From contig CAIXNB010000104.1 of assembly GCA_903920695.1 (NCBI GenBank), forward strand, positions 1-35,306: 35,306 nt of DNA, in the 5' to 3' direction. The notes below the pieces were generated by a model that was not told where the DNA came from, ran no database searches, and saw only the letters and a list, made by a program, of their open reading frames with translations. Made by a program: the position numbers and the translations under genes. The DNA is from an uncultured beta proteobacterium (GTDB taxonomy: Bacteria; Pseudomonadota; Gammaproteobacteria; Burkholderiales; Burkholderiaceae_C). Below are positions 13,995 through 23,408 of the stretch, piece by piece (positions within the stretch are counted from its first letter, which is position 1; each line of letters starts with the position of its first letter).

Positions 13995-16311
13995 GAAAAC
14001 CAATTTCATCGCACGCCGCATCCGGATAACAGGCATCGTCCAGGGCGTGGGCTTTCGGCCCTTTGTCTGGCGTCTCGCGCAGGAACTGGGTTTGAGCGGA
14101 TGGGTGCGCAATGATGCACAGGGCGTCGAAATCCTGGCCCAGGGCAAAGTCGCCGCGCTGGATGCGCTGATGGCGCGGCTGCACAGCGACGCGCCAGCAT
14201 TGGCCCTGGTTGACGCAGTGCAAGCGCAGGACGCCACGCCCACGCCCTTGCGCAACTTCAGCATAGAAGCCAGCGTCCAGGGCCAATCCCGCACCAACGC
14301 CGCCATCGGCCCCGACGTCGGCCTGTGCCCGGACTGCCTGGCCGAGTTGTTCGACCCGGCGAATCGGCGCTGGCGCCACGGCTTCATCACCTGCACGCAC
14401 TGCGGGCCGCGCTACACGGTCACGCGCGCCCTGCCCTACGACCGGCTCCAGACGAGCCTGGCGCCATTCCCACTGTGCTCGGCGTGCGAGCGCGAGTACA
14501 CGGCACCTGCCAACCGACGCTTTCATGCCGAGACCACGTGCTGCCCGCAGTGCGGCCCGCAGCTCACGCTGCACGATGCCACCAGTCAAGCGCTGGCCGG
14601 CGACCCGATCACACAGACACTGGCACTGCTGCGTGCTGGTGCCATCGTCGCCATCAAAGGACTGGGCGGCTTTCATCTGGCCTGCGACGCGCGCAATGCC
14701 GACGCCGTGCGGCGCCTGCGAGAACGCAAGAACCGCGAAGCAAAACCGTTTGCCGTGATGAGCGCCAACGTCGCCAGTCTCGCGCCCTACGCTCACGTGT
14801 CGGATTCCGCGCATGAGTTGCTGGAGAGCCGCGAACGCCCGGTTGTGCTGCTGCGCGCAATGCCCGGTTGTGCAGCGCTGTTGGCCGGCGTGGCGCCCGA
14901 CCTGTCAGAACTCGGCGTCATGCTGCCAACGACGCCCATCCACTTCCTGCTGTTCCATGAAGCTACGGGGCAACCTGCTGGCACCGACTGGCTGAGCGTG
15001 CCACAGGACCTGCTGCTGGTGATGACCAGCGCCAACCCGGGCGGCGAGCCTATCGTGCGCGAATCAGACGAGGCGCGCAGCCGACTGGCCGGCATCGCCG
15101 ACGCCTTCCTCGACCACGACCGCACCATCGTTGCGCGCTGTGACGACAGCGTGCTGCGCCCGGTGGGGAGCGGCGCGCAGTTCATCCGGCGCAGCCGCGG
15201 CTACACGCCGAGCGCCATCCGCCTGCCGCACGACGGGCCATCGGTTCTGGCCTTTGGTGCACACCTGAAAAACGCCGTCTGTGTCACGCGCGGCGACCAG
15301 GTGTTTGCCTCGCCGCATATCGGCGACCTCGACAACGCCGCGACCTGCGAGTTTCTGGATGAGACCGTGGAGCGCATGCTCAGCCTTCTCGAAGTCAAAC
15401 CGGAGATCGTCACGCACGACCTGCACCCCGATTACCACAGCACACGCGCCGCGCTGGCCTTTGCCGCGCGCCACGGTCTGCCGACGCTGGCGGTGCAGCA
15501 CCACCACGCCCATATCGCTGCCCTGTGTGCCGAGCACGGCCACAGCGGCCCGGTGCTGGGCCTGGCGCTCGACGGTGTTGGTCTTGGGTCGGACGGCACG
15601 GCCTGGGGTGGTGAACTCTTGCGTGTTGACGACGCTCAGTTCGAGCGCATCGGCCATCTGCGCCCACTGGCGCTGCCAGGCGGCGACAAGGCAGCGCGCG
15701 AGCCCTGGCGCATGGCGGCATCCGTGCTGCATGAACTCGGGCGCAACGCAGAGATCGGTGCCCGTTTCACGCACGAGGGCGCCGGCATCGTGGCCCAGAT
15801 GCTGGCGAAGAATTTCAACTGCCCGCGCTCAAGCAGCATGGGCCGCGTCTTTGACGCTGGCGCCGGCCTGCTCGGACTGTGCGATCAAATGCAGTACGAA
15901 GCGCAGGCCGCGATCTTTCTGGAACAGGCCGCCACGCGCCATATCGAGCGCTACGGCTGGCCGTCGGCACGCGCGGATGGCTGGCGCATCGGCGCGGATG
16001 GACAACTCGATCTCTTGCCCCTGCTCGCCGCACTCGACGCCGCATCCGATGTGAACCAGCAGGCAGCCGAATTTCATGCCACGCTAATTGATGCCCTGAC
16101 CAACTGGGCTCTGCAGGCCGCTCAGCGCACCGGCCTGACAACAATGGCCTGGGGCGGCGGCTGCTTTCTGAACACCCTGTTATCGTTGCGACTGCGGCAG
16201 AATATGGAAGAACAGGGTTTGACCATTCTGGCACCCCGGCGCTTGTCGCCGGGTGACGCCAGCATTGCCGTCGGACAGGCCTGGATCGCCATCAACTCTA
16301 AGGATCGCTGA
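13990..16311 (+). CDS. hypF: Carbamoyltransferase HypF (hydrogenase cyanide-ligand synthesis)
   Basis: A 773-residue, four-part enzyme. Residues about 8-95 are an acylphosphatase domain (ITGIVQGVGFRPFVWRLA). Zinc-finger-like CxxC pairs follow: CPDC, CTHC, CSAC and CPQC. A YrdC-like domain contains GLGGFHLACDARN and LLVMTSANPGGEPI. The C-terminal Kae1-like half has VQHHHAHIAALCAEHG, LALDGVGLGSDGTAWGGE and WGGGCFLNTLL. HypF converts carbamoyl phosphate to a carbamoyl group on the HypE C-terminal cysteine. The only start compatible with the acylphosphatase core is ATG 13990 (or TTG 13972), and both lie inside a palindromic repeat with no clear ribosome binding site. The next gene begins three bases after the stop. 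Confidence 0.95.
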   Translation: MTKTNFIARRIRITGIVQGVGFRPFVWRLAQELGLSGWVRNDAQGVEILAQGKVAALDALMARLHSDAPALALVDAVQAQDATPTPLRNFSIEASVQGQSRTNAAIGPDVGLCPDCLAELFDPANRRWRHGFITCTHCGPRYTVTRALPYDRLQTSLAPFPLCSACEREYTAPANRRFHAETTCCPQCGPQLTLHDATSQALAGDPITQTLALLRAGAIVAIKGLGGFHLACDARNADAVRRLRERKNREAKPFAVMSANVASLAPYAHVSDSAHELLESRERPVVLLRAMPGCAALLAGVAPDLSELGVMLPTTPIHFLLFHEATGQPAGTDWLSVPQDLLLVMTSANPGGEPIVRESDEARSRLAGIADAFLDHDRTIVARCDDSVLRPVGSGAQFIRRSRGYTPSAIRLPHDGPSVLAFGAHLKNAVCVTRGDQVFASPHIGDLDNAATCEFLDETVERMLSLLEVKPEIVTHDLHPDYHSTRAALAFAARHGLPTLAVQHHHAHIAALCAEHGHSGPVLGLALDGVGLGSDGTAWGGELLRVDDAQFERIGHLRPLALPGGDKAAREPWRMAASVLHELGRNAEIGARFTHEGAGIVAQMLAKNFNCPRSSSMGRVFDAGAGLLGLCDQMQYEAQAAIFLEQAATRHIERYGWPSARADGWRIGADGQLDLLPLLAALDAASDVNQQAAEFHATLIDALTNWALQAAQRTGLTTMAWGGGCFLNTLLSLRLRQNMEEQGLTILAPRRLSPGDASIAVGQAWIAINSKDR

Positions 16312-16314
16312 ACT

Positions 16315-16545
16315 ATGTGTCTTGCACTTCCGGTCAAGGTGGTCGAGGTCGGTCCCGGCGATTCAGCCGTGGTCGACCTGGGTGGCGTGCGAAAGCAAAT
16401 CTCGCTGGCGCTGCTCGACGGCGTGCAGGTCGGCGACTACGTCATCCTGCATGTCGGCTACGCACTGTCCAAGCTCGACCCGGAGGAAGCAAAAAAGACA
16501 CTGGCGCTGTTTTCCGAGTTGGACCAGAGCAGGCTGGCCGCGTGA
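16315..16545 (+). CDS. hypC: Hydrogenase maturation chaperone HypC (second copy)
   Basis: A 76-residue HypC with the invariant N-terminal MCLALPVKV and the conserved [25 protein letters not shown] segment. Cys2 binds the iron group shared with HypD. It stands in the usual hypF-hypC-hypD-hypE order and is the general chaperone, in contrast to the hybG-like copy at 11797. It is shorter than that copy at the C-terminus. The stop overlaps the GTG start of hypD (GTGA at 16542-16545), so the two partner proteins are translationally coupled. Confidence 0.94.
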   Translation: MCLALPVKVVEVGPGDSAVVDLGGVRKQISLALLDGVQVGDYVILHVGYALSKLDPEEAKKTLALFSELDQSRLAA

Positions 16546-17669
16546 AATACATCGATGAATTTCGCGATGGCGCGCTAGCGCAAAGCATCGCCGCCAATAT
16601 TGCCGCCACGGTCGAACCCCAGCGGCGCTACAGCTTCATGGAATTCTGCGGCGGCCACACGCACGCCATCTCGCGCTACGGCCTCTCGGACCTGCTGCCG
16701 CCAAACGTGCGCATGGTGCACGGCCCCGGGTGCCCGGTCTGTGTGCTGCCGATCGGGCGCGTGGACCTGGCGATCAATCTGGCCCTCAGCCGCGACGTCA
16801 TTCTTTGCACTTACGGTGACACCTTGCGCGTGCCGGCCTCCGACGGCCTGTCGCTGATGAAAGCCAAAGCGCGCGGTGGCGACATCCGCATGGTGTATTC
16901 GACACTGGACGCACTGCAAATCGCACGCGACAACCAGCAGCGCGAAGTCGTCTTCTTTGCCATCGGCTTTGAGACCACGACACCACCCACCGCACTCGCA
17001 ATCCAGCAGGCGCAATCGGAGAGCCTCAGCAACTTCAGCGTGCTGTGCTGCCATGTTCTGACGCCGGCAGCGATCAGCCAAATTCTGGAATCACCCGAAG
17101 TACGGCAATGGGGCACGGTGCCGATTGACGGCTTCATTGGCCCGGCCCATGTCTCTACCGTGATCGGCAGCCAGCCCTACGAGTTCTTTGCCGAGGAATA
17201 CCGCAAGCCGGTGGTGATCGCGGGCTTTGAGCCGCTCGACGTGATGCAGGCCATCCTGATGCTGGTGCGCCAGGTCAACGATGGCCGCTCTGAAGTGGAG
17301 AATGAGTTTTCACGCGCCGTCAGCCGCGAAGGCAATCTCAAGGCGCAGGACCGGGTTGCCGAAGTCTTTGAGCTGCGCCGTGAATTCGAGTGGCGCGGTC
17401 TTGGCATCGTTCCGTATTCCGCGCTGCAAATCCGCGAGAAGTACGCCGCCTTTGATGCCGAGCGCCGCTTCGATCTGGTCTATACCTCGGTACCCGACAA
17501 CAAGGCCTGCGAATGCGGCGCCATTTTGCGCGGCGTCAAGCGGCCACAGGACTGCAAAATCTTCGGCACCGTCTGCACGCCCGAGAACCCAATCGGATCC
17601 TGCATGGTCAGCAGCGAAGGCGCCTGCGCCGCGCATTACAGCTACGGACGGTACAAGGACATGAACTAA
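16542..17669 (+). CDS. hypD: Hydrogenase Fe(CN)2CO assembly scaffold HypD
   Basis: A 375-residue protein that builds the Fe(CN)2CO unit together with HypC and HypE. Visible family motifs are the N-terminal [32 protein letters not shown], the [11 protein letters not shown] motif and [12 protein letters not shown]. Several C-terminal cysteines ([39 protein letters not shown]) include the [4Fe-4S] ligands. The GTG start at 16542 encodes VKYIDEFRD, the standard N-terminus; a longer frame from 16317 is a shadow of hypC. It overlaps hypC by four bases, and the hypE ATG directly follows the TAA. Confidence 0.95.
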   Translation: MKYIDEFRDGALAQSIAANIAATVEPQRRYSFMEFCGGHTHAISRYGLSDLLPPNVRMVHGPGCPVCVLPIGRVDLAINLALSRDVILCTYGDTLRVPASDGLSLMKAKARGGDIRMVYSTLDALQIARDNQQREVVFFAIGFETTTPPTALAIQQAQSESLSNFSVLCCHVLTPAAISQILESPEVRQWGTVPIDGFIGPAHVSTVIGSQPYEFFAEEYRKPVVIAGFEPLDVMQAILMLVRQVNDGRSEVENEFSRAVSREGNLKAQDRVAEVFELRREFEWRGLGIVPYSALQIREKYAAFDAERRFDLVYTSVPDNKACECGAILRGVKRPQDCKIFGTVCTPENPIGSCMVSSEGACAAHYSYGRYKDMN

Positions 17670-18734
17670 ATGGCTGACGTCAAACGCGGCTACGTCCGCC
17701 CACTGGACCTCAAGCACGGTCGTGTTGATTTAACGCACGGCTCAGGTGGCCGCGCCATGGTGCAACTGATCTCGGAGTTGTTCGCCAAGCACCTGGGCAA
17801 CGAGTACCTGGGCCAGGGCAATGACGGCGCCGTGCTGCCAGCGCCGATGCACAACGGGAAACCGGCGCGCATTGTCATGTCCACCGACAGCCACGTGGTC
17901 TCGCCTTTGTTTTTTCCCGGTGGCGACATCGGCTGCCTGTCGGTGCACGGCACGGTCAACGATGTGGCGGTGATGGGCGCGACACCGCTGTACCTGGCAG
18001 CAGGATTCATTCTGGAAGAAGGCTTTGCGCTGAGCGATCTGGCGCGCATCGTCGAGTCGATGGCGCAGGCAGCGCGCGCGGCTGGTGTGCCGGTGGTGAC
18101 GGGCGACACCAAGGTGGTCGAGCGCGGCAAGGGTGATGGCGTCTTCATCACGACGACCGCGGTCGGCGTACTGCCCGACGGTCTCGAATTGGGCGGTAGC
18201 CGCGCCCGGCCTGGCGATGTGGTGCTGGTCTCGGGCTCGAGCGGTGACCACGGTGTGGCCATCATGAGCCAGCGCGAGAACCTGTCGTTCGATGCGCCCA
18301 TCGTTTCCGACACCGCTGCGCTCAATGGTCTGATTGCCGCGATGCTCGCTACCGGCGCCGACATCCGCTGCCTGCGCGACCCGACGCGCGGCGGACTCGC
18401 CGCCACGCTCAACGAGATCGCCGGTCAATCGGGTGTCGGCATGATGCTACAGGAGAAGGCGATTCCGGTAAAACCGGTCGTGGCCGCGGCCTGCGAACTG
18501 CTCGGACTCGACCCGCTCAACATCGCCAATGAAGGCAAGCTGATCGCCATTTGCGCGGCAGCCGATGCGCAACGCCTGCTCGCCGTCATGCGCGACCATC
18601 CGCTCGGCGTTGAGTCCGCCTTCATCGGCGAGGTGATCGCCGATGCCCATCACTTCGTGCAACTCGCGACCGCCTTCGGCGGCAGGCGCATTGTCGACTG
18701 GCTGGCGAGCGACCAACTGCCGCGCATCTGCTGA
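17670..18734 (+). CDS. hypE: Hydrogenase cyanide-ligand synthesis protein HypE
   Basis: A 354-residue PurM-like ATP-dependent dehydratase. LTHGSGGRAMVQLI near the N-terminus, STDSHVVSPLFFPGGDIGCLSVHGTVNDVAVMGA, VVTGDTKVVERGKGDG and RDPTRGGLAATLNEIA are signature segments. The protein ends in PRIC, so the carbamoyl-accepting C-terminal cysteine is intact. HypE converts the thiocarboxamide to thiocyanate and passes cyanide to iron on HypCD. The start directly abuts the hypD stop, and the hypX start follows eight bases after its own stop. Confidence 0.96.
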   Translation: MADVKRGYVRPLDLKHGRVDLTHGSGGRAMVQLISELFAKHLGNEYLGQGNDGAVLPAPMHNGKPARIVMSTDSHVVSPLFFPGGDIGCLSVHGTVNDVAVMGATPLYLAAGFILEEGFALSDLARIVESMAQAARAAGVPVVTGDTKVVERGKGDGVFITTTAVGVLPDGLELGGSRARPGDVVLVSGSSGDHGVAIMSQRENLSFDAPIVSDTAALNGLIAAMLATGADIRCLRDPTRGGLAATLNEIAGQSGVGMMLQEKAIPVKPVVAAACELLGLDPLNIANEGKLIAICAAADAQRLLAVMRDHPLGVESAFIGEVIADAHHFVQLATAFGGRRIVDWLASDQLPRIC

Positions 18735-18742
18735 AACCAGCG

Positions 18743-20455
18743 ATGCGCATCCTGCTGCTCACCCATGCCTTCAACAGCCTGACGCAGCGCCTGGCAGCGG
18801 AGCTAAACGAACGCGGGCACGAGACTTCAGTCGAGTTCGACATCGCTGACAGCGTGACCGAGGAAGCGGTCGCGCTATATCAACCGGCGCTGATCGTGGC
18901 GCCCTACCTGCGCCGCGCCATACCCGAGTCGGTCTGGTCGCGCCAGGTCTGCCTGATCGTGCATCCCGGCATTGTGGGCGACCGGGGACCCTCGGCGCTG
19001 GACTGGGCGATTGCAAACCAGGAATCCGAGTGGGGTGTCACGGTGCTGCAGGCGCAGGCCGAGATGGACGCCGGGCCGGTCTGGGCCAGCGTCACTTTCA
19101 CGATGCGCGAAGCGAAAAAATCCAGCCTCTACCGCAATGAGGTGACGCAGGCTGCAACACAGGCGGTGTTGCTGGCCGTGCAGCGCTTCGAGTCCGGCAA
19201 CTTCGTGCCACCGACACAGGCCAGCCTGGCGCCGCGTGGCCAGCAACGTCCCCTGCTGCAGCAGGCCGAGCGCGGCATCAACTGGCAGCAAGATGACAGC
19301 GCCACCGTTCTGCGCAAGATCCGTGCGGCCGATGGTTTCCCGGGTGTTGCCGACCATCTGTTTGGCCAGCCCTGCCATCTGTTCGACGCCTGGCCCGAAG
19401 CGGCGCTGCGCGGCGCGCCAGGCGAACTCATTGCGCGGCGCGAGACGGCGCTGCTGCGCGCCACGGCTGACGGCGCGGTCTGGATCGGCCATGTCAAACG
19501 CCAGGGCAGCATCAAACTGCCGGCCACGCTGACTTTCGAAGCCGAAGCACTGGCCATCGCAGAAGTGCCGCTAGCGAGCTACTGGTGTGTCAAGACACCA
19601 AGCTGGCAGGACATCGCCTACGAGGAGGATGGCGCCGTCGGCTCGCTGCACTTTGAGTTCTACAACGGCGCCATGTCGACGCTTCAATGCGAGCGCCTGC
19701 GCGCCGCGCTGGTCTGGGCCAAGCAGCGCCCCACGACGGTCTTGCTGCTGCTCGGCGGCGCTGATTTCTGGTCCAACGGCATTCACCTCAATGTCATCGA
19801 AGCCGCCAGTCTGAGCCAGGGATCAGCCGCTGACGAATCCTGGCGCAACATCAACGCCATGGATGATCTCGCGCTCGAACTGATTACCACCGAACAGCAG
19901 ATCACGGTGGCGGCGCTGGCTGGCAACAGCGGCGCCGGTGGCTGCTTTCTGGCGCGTGCCTGCGACCCGGTCTGGGCGCGCGAAGCGGTGCTGCTCAATC
20001 CGCATTACAAGAACATGGGCAATCTGTATGGCTCCGAGTACTGGACCTACCTGCTGCCACGCCGCGTCGGCCTGGACGCTGCGCACGCCATCATGCGCAA
20101 GCGCGAGCCGCTGACGGCCGCGCGCGCATTGGCCATCGGCCTGACAGACGCCTGCCTGGGCGGCGACGTGCCAACGTTTCAGACTGAAGTGGCGCAACGC
20201 GCCGCCCAGCTCGCCGGTGCGCCCGACCTGGCGCTGCAACTGGCCGCCAAGCGTGAGCGGCGCGCGCACGACGAAGCCGTCAAGCCACTGATCGCCTACC
20301 GTGAGGAAGAACTGGCCCAGATGCAGCGCAACTTCTACGGCTTCGATCCAAGCTACCACGTGGCACGTCACCATTTCGTGCGCAAGTCGCCGGCTTCGTG
20401 GACGCCGCGCCATCTGGCGCGGCACCGGAATTTGAACTGGAAGGCGGACACTTGA
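18743..20455 (+). CDS. hypX: HypX/HoxX, formyl-dependent CO-ligand synthesis protein
   Basis: A 570-residue two-domain protein. The N-terminal half resembles formyltetrahydrofolate-using formyltransferases (VCLIVHPGIVGDRGPSALDWAI near residues 70-92). The C-terminal half is a crotonase-like domain (LLLLGGADFWSNGIHLNVIEAA and ALAGNSGAGGCFLARACD). HypX transfers the formyl group to CoA and decarbonylates formyl-CoA, providing the CO ligand of the NiFe site under oxic conditions in Ralstonia and Aquifex. It is absent from strictly anaerobic hydrogenase loci such as those of E. coli. ATG 18743 follows the hypE stop by eight bases, so it is part of the operon. The gene suggests that the enzyme is matured when oxygen is present. 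Confidence 0.93.
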   Translation: MRILLLTHAFNSLTQRLAAELNERGHETSVEFDIADSVTEEAVALYQPALIVAPYLRRAIPESVWSRQVCLIVHPGIVGDRGPSALDWAIANQESEWGVTVLQAQAEMDAGPVWASVTFTMREAKKSSLYRNEVTQAATQAVLLAVQRFESGNFVPPTQASLAPRGQQRPLLQQAERGINWQQDDSATVLRKIRAADGFPGVADHLFGQPCHLFDAWPEAALRGAPGELIARRETALLRATADGAVWIGHVKRQGSIKLPATLTFEAEALAIAEVPLASYWCVKTPSWQDIAYEEDGAVGSLHFEFYNGAMSTLQCERLRAALVWAKQRPTTVLLLLGGADFWSNGIHLNVIEAASLSQGSAADESWRNINAMDDLALELITTEQQITVAALAGNSGAGGCFLARACDPVWAREAVLLNPHYKNMGNLYGSEYWTYLLPRRVGLDAAHAIMRKREPLTAARALAIGLTDACLGGDVPTFQTEVAQRAAQLAGAPDLALQLAAKRERRAHDEAVKPLIAYREEELAQMQRNFYGFDPSYHVARHHFVRKSPASWTPRHLARHRNLNWKADT

Positions 20456-20534
20456 GAAAAATCAGCGTCCAACGCCTGATCACCCCTTGATTCGGGCTTA
20501 TCCTTGAGTTTTGATTTCGCTTACAGGAGTTTTC

Positions 20535-21674
20535 ATGTCGAATGCTATTCGCCGCATCGCCGTCTGTACCGGCGGCGGTGATGCCCCAGGGCTCAACGCT
20601 GTCATCCAATCGGTGGTCATTGCGGCCGCCAATCGTGGCTGGGAAACCTACGGTATCCGCGACGGCTTCAACGGCATCCTGTTTCCGGAGCGCTACGCAG
20701 AAGGTGGCGTCACACGCCTGACGCACGACCGGGTGCGCGCCATCGGCCACCTCGGTGGAACCATTCTCGGTACCACCAACAAGGGCAACCCGCTGCATTT
20801 TCCGGTCCGCATGCCCGACGGCAGCATGCGTGAGCTTGACCGATCCGATGACATCCTGACCTTTTTTGCAACCCATGAAATCGACGCGCTGGTCTCAATC
20901 GGCGGCGACGGCTCCCTGACCATCGCCCACGCCTTGCACCTGAAAGGGCTGCGCGTGGTGGGCGTACCCAAAACCATCGACAACGACCTGGACAAGACCT
21001 TCACAACCTTCGGCTTTGACACCGCCGTGGCCTTCGCCACCGAATGCGTGGACCGCTTGCACAGCACGGCCGAGAGTCACCAACGCGTGATGGTGGTCGA
21101 AGTGATGGGGCGCTACGCGGGTTGGATCGCCCTGCACGCTGGCATCGCTGGCCATGTTCATGCCATCCTGATTCCGGAAATCGACTTTGACATCGACCAG
21201 GTGGCCGACGCCATCCGCGCGCGCGATGCCAGCGGACACCTTTACTCGATCGTGATGGTGGCTGAGGGCGCCCGCGCAGGCCATGGAACGCGCGAGGTGC
21301 TGGCCCCGGCCGAAATTGGCCATGCCGAGCGGCTCGGCGGAATTGGTGAGCGCGTCGCCCAGTCGCTACAAGAGCGCACCGGCAAGGATGCCCGCGTCGT
21401 GGTCCTGGGTCACCTGCTGCGTGGCGGCAGTCCAACCGCGTTCGACCGCCTCACCGCCCTGCGTTTTGGCGCCGCAGCGGTGCGTGCGCTCGATGAAGGA
21501 CAGTCCGGCATCATGGTGGCGCTGGGCTTTCCCGATGTGAACTATGTCGCCCTGGAAGAAGTGGCCGGTCGCATGAAAGGCGTTCCGCTCAACTGCGACA
21601 CGCTGCAAACCGGGCGCGATTTGGGCATCTGTTTTGGCGATCAGGTAGAACCCCGTCAGCAGCACGCCAACTAA
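20535..21674 (+). CDS. pfkA: 6-phosphofructokinase (PfkA superfamily)
   Basis: A 379-residue phosphofructokinase. CTGGGDAPGLNAVI at the N-terminus, SIGGDGS, VPKTIDNDL with the catalytic aspartate, VVEVMGRYAGWIAL and the C-terminal GHLLRGGSPTAFDR are clear. The GGDGS glycine is the residue that permits ATP as donor, whereas pyrophosphate enzymes have aspartate there. The lysine in PKTIDND is shared by pyrophosphate enzymes and some ATP enzymes. ATP use is therefore predicted but not certain. ATG 20535 has AGGAG at 20525-20529. The 79-base gap after hypX and 10-base gap to the regulator suggest it belongs to the same transcription unit. The link to hydrogen metabolism is unexplained. Confidence 0.9.
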   Translation: MSNAIRRIAVCTGGGDAPGLNAVIQSVVIAAANRGWETYGIRDGFNGILFPERYAEGGVTRLTHDRVRAIGHLGGTILGTTNKGNPLHFPVRMPDGSMRELDRSDDILTFFATHEIDALVSIGGDGSLTIAHALHLKGLRVVGVPKTIDNDLDKTFTTFGFDTAVAFATECVDRLHSTAESHQRVMVVEVMGRYAGWIALHAGIAGHVHAILIPEIDFDIDQVADAIRARDASGHLYSIVMVAEGARAGHGTREVLAPAEIGHAERLGGIGERVAQSLQERTGKDARVVVLGHLLRGGSPTAFDRLTALRFGAAAVRALDEGQSGIMVALGFPDVNYVALEEVAGRMKGVPLNCDTLQTGRDLGICFGDQVEPRQQHAN

Positions 21675-21684
21675 AGACCAAGCC

Positions 21685-23130
<1,446 letters not shown>

Positions 23131-23215
23131 ATGCGGCGCGACTCGTCAACAAGGCCTGACGCGATGGATCAGATGCCTGTGATGAAACACCAACACGCTT
23201 GCTGCGCGTCACCGA

Positions 23216-23240
23216 AACAAGGGGGTTGGTACCCCTTGTT
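23216..23240. terminator. Perfect 9-bp inverted repeat after the response regulator gene
   Basis: AACAAGGGG at 23216-23224 and CCCCTTGTT at 23232-23240 are exact reverse complements around a 7-base loop. It lies 85 bases after the regulator stop codon and before the CheB/CheR gene. The A-rich left and T-rich right flanks resemble a bidirectional terminator, but no T-run follows, so an operator function for the downstream gene is equally possible. TTGACA at 23248-23253 starts just beside it, without a well-spaced -10. Confidence 0.45.
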
Positions 23241-23408
23241 CTCCCAATTGACAAATATCGAATCCCATATGATGGTATTACAGAAAGCCTCCAGAGGGAG
23301 TGCAAGATTTACACTACTTTCCAAGTGAAATTCAAAAACGACGACCTTCAGCTGCCCGCGCCCGGTGATGCAGGGTTCGCCTGCTTGCCTGACGAGATCG
23401 GGCGCGTG

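Noticed and set aside
13341..14396. 351-codon minus-strand frame across hypB, the repeat and hypF
   Set aside because: It is antisense to conserved domains and crosses the palindromic repeat; no family similarity is visible.
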